From assembly GCA_965203615.1 (NCBI GenBank), contig OZ241900.1, positions 1,054,001 through 1,118,000 on the forward strand: DNA of 64,000 bases, written 5' to 3'. A program made the position numbers and the translations under genes. The notes beneath the pieces are model-generated. The model saw nothing but the letters and a program-made list of their open reading frames with translations, was not told where the DNA came from and searched no databases. The stretch is from VXNE01 sp965203615 (GTDB lineage: Bacteria; Pseudomonadota; Gammaproteobacteria; Pseudomonadales; Azotimanducaceae). Of the stretch, positions 1-8,340 are shown in pieces (the stretch's first letter is position 1; each line of letters begins with the position of its first letter).

Positions 1-1131
1 ACGATCTCTCCCCTGATCGCTCAACGCCTCCGCGACTACCCCGCCGTCGCTCTCGTTGGGCCCCGGCAATCCGGCAAGACGACTCTCGCGCGTCAACTCG
101 GTAAGCGCTATTACGACCTGGAGCAGGAATCGGATCGCCTGCGGCTTGACATCCAATGGGACGAAGTCGTCGCCGGACGCGGTCTGCTGGTACTGGACGA
201 AGCCCAGGAATGGCCCGAGGTCTTCGCAAGGCTCCGTGGCGAGATCGACAGTGATCGCCAGCGTACCGGCCGGTTCCTGCTACTGGGTTCGGTCTCCCCC
301 GCATTGATGACGCGCGTTTCGGAATCCCTGGCGGGAAGACTGTCGGTCGTCGAACTCGCCCCCTTCGTGCTGGAGGAACTCAACTCCAGCGCTCAACGCG
401 ACCGCCATTGGTTGATGGGCGGATTCCCCGACGGCGGAGTACTGAATGGAAGAACGTTCCCCACTTGGCAGCGCGACTACCTCGACCTCCTCAGACAGCG
501 AGACCTGCCAAACTGGGGCCTGGCAGCGACGCCGCAAACCATGCTGCGTCTGCTGCGGATGCTCGCGTCCGTTCACGGACAGGAGTGGAACGCCAGTCAG
601 ATCGGCAACAGCCTCGGATTGTCCTACCACACGATAAACTCCCATGTCGACTACCTGGTAGGCGCTTTCCTGCTCCGCAGGCTCGATGCATATCACGCGA
701 ACATCAGGAAGCGCCTGGTGAAGCGACCCAAGATCTATTGGCGGGACACGGGTTTGCTGCACGCGATCATGAACGTCGAGGACGCCGACTCGCTGCTGAG
801 CCAGCCTTGGGTTGGGGCAAGCTGGGAAGGGTATGTCATTCAACAGGTGATCAGCGCACTGGAGATCAAGGGAACGGTGCACAACGCCTTCTACCTGCGT
901 ACCAGCGACCAGCGCGAAATCGACCTCGTTCTGGAACTTCGGGATGAACGCTGGGCGATCGAAATCAAATTGACTACCCGGCCCAGCCGCGACGACCTTG
1001 CATCGCTGAACCGTAACGCCGACCTGATCGAGGCCGACAGGCGGTTCCTGGTATGCCGCAGGAGTGACCTCGTGCAGAGCGGAAACCAGACTGTCTGCGA
1101 CCTCGAAGAAATGCTGGAATGTCTGCCTTGA
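1..1131 (+). CDS. AAA-family ATPase with DUF4143 domain (5' partial)
   Basis: The reading frame is open from the first base of the window, so the N-terminus is missing. The visible protein starts with a Walker A motif GPRQSGKTT near residue 20, a Walker B LLVLDEAQ near residue 62, and a sensor-like FLLLGS followed by SLAGR. This order is typical of the AAA_14/DUF4143 family of ATPases. The C-terminal DUF4143 part carries an E-I-D ... E-I-K pattern (REIDLVLEL and WAIEIKL) resembling a PD-(D/E)XK nuclease fold. Cellular targets of this family are poorly known; many copies sit in accessory regions. It is followed by about 130 bp before cysD, with no sign of co-transcription. Family assignment is firm and function is open. 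Confidence 0.85.
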   Translation, partial: TISPLIAQRLRDYPAVALVGPRQSGKTTLARQLGKRYYDLEQESDRLRLDIQWDEVVAGRGLLVLDEAQEWPEVFARLRGEIDSDRQRTGRFLLLGSVSPALMTRVSESLAGRLSVVELAPFVLEELNSSAQRDRHWLMGGFPDGGVLNGRTFPTWQRDYLDLLRQRDLPNWGLAATPQTMLRLLRMLASVHGQEWNASQIGNSLGLSYHTINSHVDYLVGAFLLRRLDAYHANIRKRLVKRPKIYWRDTGLLHAIMNVEDADSLLSQPWVGASWEGYVIQQVISALEIKGTVHNAFYLRTSDQREIDLVLELRDERWAIEIKLTTRPSRDDLASLNRNADLIEADRRFLVCRRSDLVQSGNQTVCDLEEMLECLP

Positions 1132-1262
1132 CGACTGGCTGGTCGAAAGCCAAGTGCCATGGACTCGCGGGACACGACACGAGCCAAACGCTTCTATCCT
1201 AATAGGAAATCGGCTTACTGATCGCCCTGTCGGCGGGTGATGCGGGCATTAGAATTGCCTGC

Positions 1263-2165
1263 ATGCCGACGTTGACGCACATCAAGCAGCTCGAAGCGGA
1301 AAGCATCCACATCATCCGCGAGGTTGCGGCGGAGTTCGAGAACCCGGTCCTGCTGTATTCGATCGGCAAGGACTCGTCGGTCCTGCTGCATCTCGCGCGA
1401 AAGGCCTTCTTTCCCGGAAGACTGCCGTTTCCGCTGCTGCACGTCGACACGACCTGGAAGTTCCGCGAAATGATCGCGTTCCGGGACCGGATAGCGCGGG
1501 AGTACGGTCTCGACCTCATCGTCCACACCAACACCCGGGGCGTCGCCGACAACGTCACGCCGTTCACCTACGGCAGCAAGAAATACACCGACATCATGAA
1601 GACCCAGGCGTTGCTGGAGGCACTCGAAAAGCACGGCTTCGACGCGGCGTTCGGCGGCGCCCGGCGGGACGAGGAGCGCTCGCGGGCCAAGGAACGCGTC
1701 TACTCCATACGCGACCGCAACCATCGCTGGGACCCCAAGAACCAGCGCCCCGAACTCTGGAACCTGTATAACGGCAACATCAATCGCGGCGAGGAAGTGC
1801 GCATCTTTCCGCTGTCTAACTGGACGGAGATCGACATCTGGCAGTACATCCTGTCGGAGAACATCGAGATCGTTCCGCTCTATCTCGCCGCCGAGCGGCC
1901 CGTTGTCGAGCGGGACGGGACGCTGATCATGGTGGATGACGAACGCATGCAGCTCGAACCGGGCGAAGAGCCGCAAAGACGCATGGTCCGGTTCCGGACC
2001 CTCGGCTGCTATCCACTGTCCGGCGCCATCGAGTCGACCGCGCGCACGTTGCCGGAAGTGATGCAGGAGATGTTGCTTGCCACGCACTCCGAGAGGCAGG
2101 GCCGGCTCATCGATCACGACGCCGTGGGCTCGATGGAACAGAAGAAGCGCGAAGGGTATTTCTGA
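1263..2165 (+). CDS. cysD: Sulfate adenylyltransferase subunit 2
   Basis: This is the small catalytic subunit of ATP sulfurylase, which makes adenosine 5'-phosphosulfate from sulfate and ATP in the cytoplasm. At 300 residues it has the usual length. The PP-loop SIGKDSSVLLHLA lies near residues 32-44, and GGARRDEERSRAKE and the C-terminal LGCYPLSGAIES are family signatures. The stop codon overlaps the cysNC start (ATG within TGATG), so translation is coupled. No Shine-Dalgarno sequence precedes the ATG. A TAGAAT hexamer at 1250-1255 would place the transcript start almost on the ATG, so a leaderless mRNA is possible. Confidence 0.97.
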   Translation: MPTLTHIKQLEAESIHIIREVAAEFENPVLLYSIGKDSSVLLHLARKAFFPGRLPFPLLHVDTTWKFREMIAFRDRIAREYGLDLIVHTNTRGVADNVTPFTYGSKKYTDIMKTQALLEALEKHGFDAAFGGARRDEERSRAKERVYSIRDRNHRWDPKNQRPELWNLYNGNINRGEEVRIFPLSNWTEIDIWQYILSENIEIVPLYLAAERPVVERDGTLIMVDDERMQLEPGEEPQRRMVRFRTLGCYPLSGAIESTARTLPEVMQEMLLATHSERQGRLIDHDAVGSMEQKKREGYF

Positions 2166-4114
2166 TGTCCGTACCGACACCGATGTTCGATCAGCGGCAC
2201 CTGATCGAGCGGGACATCGACGGCTACCTCGCGCAGCACGAACGCAAGGAGATTCTGCGCCTGTTGACCTGCGGGTCGGTGGACGACGGCAAGAGCACGC
2301 TGATCGGCCGCCTGCTGCACGACTCGCAGTTGATCTTCGAGGACCAACTACGAGCCGTCGAGCGCGAGAGCAGGACCGGCGGCACCCGCGCCGGCGAGCT
2401 GGATCTCGCGCTTGTCGTGGACGGATTGCAGGCCGAACGCGAACAGGGCATCACCATCGACGTGGCCTACCGCTACTTTTCCACCGCCAGGCGCAAGTTC
2501 ATCATCGCCGACACGCCCGGCCACGAGCAGTACACGCGCAACATGGCCACCGGCGCCTCCACCTGCGATGCCGCCATCATCCTGATCGACGCCGCGAACG
2601 GCGTACTGACGCAGACCCGCCGCCATACCTTCATCGCGCGGCTGCTCGGCATACGGCACCTCGTCGTCGCCGTGAACAAGATGGACCTGGTGGACTACGA
2701 CGAAGCAGCCTTTGCGGCCATCCGCGAAGACTACGACGCGTTCGTTTCCCGCCTCAGGGTGGAGGATCTCGACTTCATTCCCATATCGGCGCTGCAAGGC
2801 GACAACGTCGTCGAAAGGTCCGAGAACATGCCGTGGTATCGGGGCGCGTCCCTCATGCATCTGCTTGAAAACGCGCACATCGCGCCCGGCGGCGGCTTCG
2901 ACAACTTCCGCATGCCGGTGCAGCGCGTGAACCGGCCGGATGCTTCCTTTCGCGGCTACAGCGGCAGCGTGGCGAGCGGTGCGGTTCGGCCGGGCGACGC
3001 CGTCGTCGCGCTGCCATCCGGCCTCGTCACCGAGGTGACGCGGATCGTATCGATGGACGGGGACCTCGAGGAAGCGTTTCCACCGATGGCGGTCACGCTG
3101 ACGCTGGCCGATCAGATCGACATCAGCCGCGGCGACGTGCTGGCCAGCCCCGCCAACCAGCCCCGGGTTTCCGACGCGGTGGACGCGACACTCGTGTGGA
3201 TGAGCGAAGAACCGATGACGCCGGGCAAACAGTACATCGTCAAGCACGGCAGCAAACAGATCTTCGGCCGCGTGGAAACGCTACGCGACCGGATCGACGT
3301 CAATACCCTGGCACTTTCGCCCGCTTCGACTCTCGAGTTGAACGAAATCGGCCGCATCCGCCTTGTTACCTCGGAGCCCGTCGCCCACGACGCGTACGAG
3401 GACAACCGGTCGACCGGTTCGTTCATCCTCATCGACCGCCTGTCGAACATCACCGTCGGCGCCGGCATGATCGAGATGCCCGGGGGCCAGGCGGCGCGCT
3501 CCCACTGGGACGAAACGCCGCACGGCCAGTTGACGCCGACCCGTGCCGCCGTCAGCGCAGAAGAGAAGGCGCAGCGCCTGGGACAGACGCCCGTGACCGT
3601 GCTATTCACGGGCCTGTCGAAGAGCGGCAAAACGGTCATCGCGCAGGCAGTGGAGCGCAAGCTGTTCGACGCGGGTCGGCTGGCGACGGTGATCGACGGA
3701 CAGAACTTTCGCCTGGGGCTGAGCCGGGATCTCGGTTTTTCCGCCGAGGACCGCTCCGAGAACGTGCGCCGCGCGGCGGAATCCGCCCGGCAAATGAACG
3801 ATGCCGGCCTGATCTGCCTGACGGCGTTCGTCGTACCCCTCGACCAGGTGCGCGAGCGGGCCCGGACGGTGGTCGGCCCCGACCGGTTCCTCGAGGTGTA
3901 CCTGACCGCGCCGATGGAGGAGCTCAAACGCCGCGACCAAAGCGGCCTCTTTGAAGCGGCCGAGCGCGGCGAGATTCCGAGTTTCCCCGGCGTCAGCTCC
4001 AGGTTCGAAGCACCGGCGGCGCCGGATCTCTCGCTCGACACGTCATCGCTCGGCGTGGATGAGTGCGCGCTGCAGGTGATGGACCTGTTGCGCCGAAGAG
4101 GTTTCATCCGCTAA
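2165..4114 (+). CDS. cysNC: Bifunctional sulfate adenylyltransferase subunit 1 / APS kinase
   Basis: The CysN GTPase half (about residues 1-440) drives ATP sulfurylase with CysD. It shows G1 GSVDDGKSTLIGRLL, G3 DTPGHEQYTRNM and G4 NKMDLVD. The CysC half (about 460-649) would phosphorylate APS to PAPS. It keeps the overall APS-kinase pattern, for example RDLGFSAEDRSENVRR, but two key motifs deviate: the P-loop reads GLSKSGKT instead of the usual GLSGxGKST type, and the DGDN motif reads DGQN. Kinase activity is therefore plausible but not certain. The fused arrangement is common in Proteobacteria. It overlaps cysD by one base and ends 48 bp before the next gene. Confidence 0.96.
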   Translation: MSVPTPMFDQRHLIERDIDGYLAQHERKEILRLLTCGSVDDGKSTLIGRLLHDSQLIFEDQLRAVERESRTGGTRAGELDLALVVDGLQAEREQGITIDVAYRYFSTARRKFIIADTPGHEQYTRNMATGASTCDAAIILIDAANGVLTQTRRHTFIARLLGIRHLVVAVNKMDLVDYDEAAFAAIREDYDAFVSRLRVEDLDFIPISALQGDNVVERSENMPWYRGASLMHLLENAHIAPGGGFDNFRMPVQRVNRPDASFRGYSGSVASGAVRPGDAVVALPSGLVTEVTRIVSMDGDLEEAFPPMAVTLTLADQIDISRGDVLASPANQPRVSDAVDATLVWMSEEPMTPGKQYIVKHGSKQIFGRVETLRDRIDVNTLALSPASTLELNEIGRIRLVTSEPVAHDAYEDNRSTGSFILIDRLSNITVGAGMIEMPGGQAARSHWDETPHGQLTPTRAAVSAEEKAQRLGQTPVTVLFTGLSKSGKTVIAQAVERKLFDAGRLATVIDGQNFRLGLSRDLGFSAEDRSENVRRAAESARQMNDAGLICLTAFVVPLDQVRERARTVVGPDRFLEVYLTAPMEELKRRDQSGLFEAAERGEIPSFPGVSSRFEAPAAPDLSLDTSSLGVDECALQVMDLLRRRGFIR

Positions 4115-4126
4115 ACACCGCGGTGT
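4115..4126. promoter_or_regulatory. 12-bp perfect palindrome ACACCGCGGTGT
   Basis: The palindrome starts directly after the cysNC stop codon and overlaps a possible -10 hexamer, TATGCT (about 4126-4131), of the downstream DUF35/thiolase pair. It could be an operator for a dimeric repressor. A chance match in GC-rich DNA is also possible. Confidence 0.3.
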
Positions 4127-4162
4127 ATGCTCGCCCGAGCACTCGCGCCACGGGAGCGTTCG

Positions 4163-4582
4163 ATGTCCGCCAAGCCGTTGCCAGCGGTCGATTACCTGAA
4201 GATCCCAGACGATGGCGACCCCTACCTCGAAGGCCACAAGTGCGGTGCCTGCGGCACGATCTTTCTGGGTGCGCGCCAGTCCTGCGCCAGGTGCGGAGCC
4301 CGCGACCAGATGCGTGCCGTGCGCTTGTCCAACACCGGTACCCTCTATTCCTGGTCGATCGTGTACCGCTCGTTCCCCGGCATCGACGTGCCATACATCT
4401 CCGCGGTGGTCGATCTCGACGACGGCGCCACGATCAAGGGCAACCTGATCAATGTCGAGCCGGACCCGGCGAACATCGCATTCGACATGCCCGTCGAGGT
4501 GACCTATGGCGACGCCCTGGGACGCAGGGACAGGGAGGGAAACGCGTACCTGTCCTACTTCTTCCAACCACGAACCGGGTGA
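4163..4582 (+). CDS. Zn-ribbon / OB-fold (DUF35) protein
   Basis: This is a 139-residue protein with a zinc-ribbon of the form CGACGTIF ... CARCGARDQM near residues 26-50, followed by an OB-fold. DUF35 proteins act as acyl-CoA-binding partners of thiolases or ketoacyl synthases, and the next gene encodes such a thiolase 33 bp downstream, so the two likely form one complex. The start chosen here has a GGGAG ribosome site six bases upstream; an in-frame ATG 36 bases earlier lacks one. The exact acyl-CoA substrate cannot be told from sequence. Confidence 0.9.
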   Translation: MSAKPLPAVDYLKIPDDGDPYLEGHKCGACGTIFLGARQSCARCGARDQMRAVRLSNTGTLYSWSIVYRSFPGIDVPYISAVVDLDDGATIKGNLINVEPDPANIAFDMPVEVTYGDALGRRDREGNAYLSYFFQPRTG

Positions 4583-4615
4583 AGGAACACCACCGGTTGC
4601 AAGGGAGCCAAGCAA

Positions 4616-5761
4616 ATGACTGATGCCTATATCGTTGGCGTGGACATGATCAAGTTCGGGCGATTCCCCGAAAAGACCGTGCCCGAACTCGGGGCCGAAG
4701 CGGCGCTCATAGCGCTCGACGACTGCGGCCTGACCGTCCAGGACATGCAGGCGCTGTACTGCGGCAACCTGGGGCAGGCGAGCGCGATGGTCGGCCAGAG
4801 GATCCTGCAGCAGATCGGTCAGACCGGCATACCGGTGGTCAACTGCGCAAACGCGTGCGCCACGGGCGCGACGGCGTTCCGCGAGGCCTGGGCTTCGGTC
4901 AAGGCGGACCTGTACGACCTCGTCATAGCGGTGGGCGTGGAACAGATGGGCCGCGGCCTGCTGGGTGGCGGCAGCGGCCGCAGCGGTATTCCAAAGGAAG
5001 GGCTGCTCGGCTCCGGGACCATGCCGTCGGTGTTTGCCGAAGCCGGCATGGAGCACACGCGCAAATACGGGACCACGTTCGAACAGTTCGCCAAAGTCTC
5101 GGTGAAGAACCATCACCACGCGACGATGAACTCGAAGGCGATGTACCAGATCGAGACGCCTCTCGAGGCCGTCATGAACTCCGAAATGATCTCCTATCCC
5201 AACACCAAGCTCATGTGTTCGGTCAACGTGGACGGTTCCGCCGCGGCGGTGATCGCCAGCGAGAAGAAGGCGAGAGAACTCGGCCTGATGGACCGCGCGG
5301 TCAAGGTGCGGGCGTCCGTGCTGACTTCCGACCCGTGGCAGGAACGCGACCTCGTGATGCCCGACGTCAATACCTGCACGCGCACGGCCGCGGCGGCGGC
5401 GTACGAGATGGCCGGGATCGGTCCCGGCGATGTCGACCTGGTCGAGCTTCACGACTGTTTCGCGACGGCGGAAATCCTCCACTACGAGAATCTCGGCCTG
5501 TGCGCCGACGGCGAGGCGGGCCGCCTGATCGATCAGGACGAGGTCGCGCTCGGGGGCAGGATCCCGGTCAACGTGTCCGGCGGCCTGCTGTCGAAGGGTC
5601 ATCCCCTGGGCGCCACCGGCATCGCCAACATCTATGAAGTGTCCACCCATCTGCGCGGCGAAGCGGGCAAGCGCCAGGTGGAAGGCGCCCGGCTCGGCAT
5701 GACCCACGTGATCGGGCTCGGCAGCGCGTGCGGGATACACATCCTGGAACGCGCGGCCTGA
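4616..5761 (+). CDS. Thiolase family protein (SCPx-type acetyl-CoA acyltransferase)
   Basis: This 381-residue protein is of the non-decarboxylating thiolase/SCP2-thiolase group. The nucleophile Cys lies in NACATGATAF near residue 82. The HDCF motif of SCP2-type thiolases, the GHPLGATG His motif and a C-terminal GLGSACGIH Cys are all present, so the active site looks intact. It probably cleaves or forms 3-ketoacyl-CoA in beta-oxidation-like or sterol/side-chain metabolism. The preceding DUF35 gene supports a heteromeric complex. The stop lies 26 bp before the phosphodiesterase gene, suggesting one operon. Confidence 0.92.
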   Translation: MTDAYIVGVDMIKFGRFPEKTVPELGAEAALIALDDCGLTVQDMQALYCGNLGQASAMVGQRILQQIGQTGIPVVNCANACATGATAFREAWASVKADLYDLVIAVGVEQMGRGLLGGGSGRSGIPKEGLLGSGTMPSVFAEAGMEHTRKYGTTFEQFAKVSVKNHHHATMNSKAMYQIETPLEAVMNSEMISYPNTKLMCSVNVDGSAAAVIASEKKARELGLMDRAVKVRASVLTSDPWQERDLVMPDVNTCTRTAAAAAYEMAGIGPGDVDLVELHDCFATAEILHYENLGLCADGEAGRLIDQDEVALGGRIPVNVSGGLLSKGHPLGATGIANIYEVSTHLRGEAGKRQVEGARLGMTHVIGLGSACGIHILERAA

Positions 5762-5787
5762 TCCCGAACCGGACGGGTTCCGCACGC

Positions 5788-6297
5788 ATGCGTATCGGCG
5801 TCGTCAGCGACACGCACAACAACCTGAAGAATTGCCGCCGCATCGTGCAGCTTTTCAACGATGCGGGCGTCGATGCCGTCGTTCATACGGGAGACATCAC
5901 CCAGGCCAAGACGCTTGCCGTGTTCGCTTCTCTCGACGCCCCGCTCTACGGGGTGTTCGGCAACAACGACCAGGAGCGCGACGAACTCACCGCCGTAGCT
6001 CGGGAATTCGGCTTTCGCTTCCAGGATCCGCCGCTCGAAATCGCCTGGTCCAACCGGTCGATCATCGTGGTCCACGACCCGCGCGAACTGGAGGGCACGC
6101 TCGGGCCGGAACACGATCTTGCCCTGCATGGACACACGCACATGCTTCGCATGGAACGGCAGGGTTCCCAGCAGGGTTCCCGGCAGGGCGGGCAGCTACT
6201 CTTCAATCCCGGCGAGTGCGCCGGTCACATGGTCGGCCTGAACGCCGTCGGCGTCGTAGACCTGGACACGCTGGAACCCCAGCTTCTACATTTCTGA
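5788..6297 (+). CDS. YfcE-type metallophosphoesterase
   Basis: This 169-residue calcineurin-like phosphoesterase shows the metal-binding series SDTHNN, GDI, GNND and HGHTH in the expected order and spacing. Members of the YfcE/MJ0936 family hydrolyse phosphodiesters with Mn or Ni; their natural substrates are mostly unknown. The start at MRIGVVSDTH places the first metal ligand at residue 8, as in the family. An insertion of Gln/Gly/Ser repeats (QGSQQGSRQGGQ) precedes the last strand and is probably a surface loop. Confidence 0.9.
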   Translation: MRIGVVSDTHNNLKNCRRIVQLFNDAGVDAVVHTGDITQAKTLAVFASLDAPLYGVFGNNDQERDELTAVAREFGFRFQDPPLEIAWSNRSIIVVHDPRELEGTLGPEHDLALHGHTHMLRMERQGSQQGSRQGGQLLFNPGECAGHMVGLNAVGVVDLDTLEPQLLHF

Positions 6298-6349
6298 AAC
6301 GTCTGGCCGCCGAATCGCCACATTCCCGTCGCCGCACGAAGACACGACA

Positions 6350-6377
6350 TTGCCGTGCCATGACATTGCTGTATAGT
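6350..6377 (+). promoter_or_regulatory. Sigma-70 promoter upstream of glyQS
   Basis: A -35 element TTGCCG (6350-6355) and a -10 element TATAGT (6372-6377) are separated by 16 bp. They would start transcription near 6384, about 43 bases ahead of the glycyl-tRNA synthetase ATG. The gene itself has a GGGAG ribosome site. Confidence 0.55.
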
Positions 6378-6426
6378 CCCGCCGCTTCTAATCCGCATAA
6401 GCCCGCGAGGAACCCGGGAGTCTGAG

Positions 6427-7782
6427 ATGCCCGCGCAGTCCATGGACGAACTGGTTGCCCTGTGCAAGCGCCGCGGCTTCGTCTACCCCGCGAGCGACAT
6501 CTATGGCGGGCTGCAGGGCGTATACGATTACGGCCCTCTCGGCGTCGAACTGAAGAACAACCTGAAGTCCGCCTGGTGGCGCACCGTCGTGTACCAGCGT
6601 GACGACGTCGAGGGGCTGGATTCCGCCATCCTCACCAACCGCAACGTGCTGCGCTACTCGGGCCACGAGGACACCTTCACCGATCCGCTCGTGGATTGCC
6701 GCGCATGCAAGTCACGGTGGCGCGCTGATCACCTGAACGGCCGCTGCCCAAGCTGCGGCTCCGACGACCTGACCGAACCGCGGCCGTTCAACCTGATGTT
6801 CAGGACCACGATCGGACCCGTGGAGGACGACTCCGCGTTCGCCTATCTTCGCCCGGAGACCGCGCAGTCGATCTTCACCAACTTCAAGCACGTGCTCGAC
6901 TCCACGTCGCGGCGACCGCCCTTCGGCATAGCCCAGATCGGCAAGGCGTTCCGCAACGAGATCACGCCGAGAAACTTCATCTTCCGCGTGCGGGAATTCG
7001 AGCAGATGGAACTGGAGTTCTTCGTCGAACCGGGGACCGACGAGGACTGGCTCCAGACGTGGGTGCAGGCTCGCCTCGAGTGGTGGCAGGACCAGGGCGT
7101 GAACCCGAACAACCTGCAGTTGTACCACGTGCCCAGCGAGGAATTGGCGCACTATTCCAAGGCGACCGTGGACATCATGTATCGCTTTCCCCACGGACTG
7201 GAAGAACTCGAGGGGATCGCCAACCGGACCGACTTCGACCTCGGCTCGCACTCGAGGGGACAGACCGAACTGCCCATCGACGCTGAAGTCAAGCCCAATG
7301 CGGACTCCACGGCACGGCTCGCGACGCTCGACCAGGCTACGGGCAAGTGGACGGTGCCCTACGTGATCGAACCCTCGGCCGGCGTCGACCGCGGGGTCCT
7401 CGCGGTACTCAATGAAGCCTATCGGGTCGAGGAACTGGGCAACGGCCGGCGCCGCACGGTACTCGGCCTGAGACCCCACCTGGCACCCATCAAGGCCGCC
7501 GTGATACCGCTCAAGCGCAACCATGAGGGCATCGTCGCGAAAGCGCGGGCCATCAAACAGGCGCTGCAGGCGCTGGGACTCGGGCGCGTGCTGTTCGAGA
7601 ACACCGGCAACATCGGCAAGGGCTATCGCCGGCACGACGAGGTCGGGACGCCCTTCTGCGTGACGGTGGACTTCCAGACGATCGAGGAGGACGACACCGT
7701 GACGGTACGCGATCGCGACACCATGGACCAATGCCGTGTCGCGGTGAACGACCTGCCCGCCTGGCTTTCGGAGCGCCTGTGA
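6427..7782 (+). CDS. glyQS: Glycine--tRNA ligase (homodimeric type)
   Basis: This cytoplasmic class II synthetase charges tRNA-Gly. The single 451-residue chain matches the alpha2 archaeal/eukaryotic/Gram-positive form rather than the two-subunit GlyQ/GlyS form of most Proteobacteria. It carries the N-terminal RGFVYPASDIYGG signature, a zinc ribbon (CRACKSRW ... CPSCGSDDL, about residues 79-106), motif 2 FRNEITPRNF and the motif 3 region GVDRGVLAVL, followed by an anticodon-binding domain. Its stop overlaps the GTG start of the next gene. Confidence 0.96.
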   Translation: MPAQSMDELVALCKRRGFVYPASDIYGGLQGVYDYGPLGVELKNNLKSAWWRTVVYQRDDVEGLDSAILTNRNVLRYSGHEDTFTDPLVDCRACKSRWRADHLNGRCPSCGSDDLTEPRPFNLMFRTTIGPVEDDSAFAYLRPETAQSIFTNFKHVLDSTSRRPPFGIAQIGKAFRNEITPRNFIFRVREFEQMELEFFVEPGTDEDWLQTWVQARLEWWQDQGVNPNNLQLYHVPSEELAHYSKATVDIMYRFPHGLEELEGIANRTDFDLGSHSRGQTELPIDAEVKPNADSTARLATLDQATGKWTVPYVIEPSAGVDRGVLAVLNEAYRVEELGNGRRRTVLGLRPHLAPIKAAVIPLKRNHEGIVAKARAIKQALQALGLGRVLFENTGNIGKGYRRHDEVGTPFCVTVDFQTIEEDDTVTVRDRDTMDQCRVAVNDLPAWLSERL

Positions 7783-8300
7783 CGCGCGCGGTCATCGCCA
7801 CCATCGGCGAGGACAGGCCCGGCCTGGTCAACGATCTCGCGAGGCTCGCGAACGATCTCAAGCTGTCCATCGAGGACAGCCGCATGACGGTGCTCGGAGG
7901 CGAGTTCGCGGTGCTCATGAGCGTATCGGGCGGCGGGCTGGCGCTCGCGCGCCTCGAGGACAAGCTCGCCCGCCTCGCCGAGGACAACGGGCTTGCCCAC
8001 CTGTTCCGCCGCACCAGCGACCGCGAAGGCGTCGAGGGCTGTCTGCCGTATACCGTGAACGTCACCGCAATGGACCATCCCGGCATCGTTCACGCCGTGG
8101 CGAGCTTCTTCTCGTCGCGCGACATCAACATCCATAGTCTCGATACCGTAACCGAGCGGGCGCCGCATACCGGCACGCCGATATTCTCGCTGGCAATGGA
8201 AGTGGAGATACCGGCTACCGTGCGGATCGCGGAACTGCGCGACGCGTTCTTCTATTTCTGCGACGACCGCGACCTGGACGCCGAGTTTCGTCCCGCCTGA
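7779..8300 (+). CDS. GcvR-like double ACT-domain protein
   Basis: This 173-residue protein carries two ACT domains. The first starts ATIGEDRPGLVNDLARLA and the second VTAMDHPGIVHAVASFFSSR. This layout is that of the glycine-cleavage repressor GcvR, an amino-acid-sensing partner protein without its own DNA-binding domain. The start is a GTG overlapping the glyQS stop by four bases; no in-frame ATG gives a better N-terminus. Coupling to glycyl-tRNA synthetase fits a role in glycine sensing. GcvR function itself is inferred by similarity only. Confidence 0.82.
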   Translation: MTRAVIATIGEDRPGLVNDLARLANDLKLSIEDSRMTVLGGEFAVLMSVSGGGLALARLEDKLARLAEDNGLAHLFRRTSDREGVEGCLPYTVNVTAMDHPGIVHAVASFFSSRDINIHSLDTVTERAPHTGTPIFSLAMEVEIPATVRIAELRDAFFYFCDDRDLDAEFRPA

Positions 8301-8340
8301 CCAGCAAGGACCATGGCACCGCCAACCCCAACGGCCTGAA

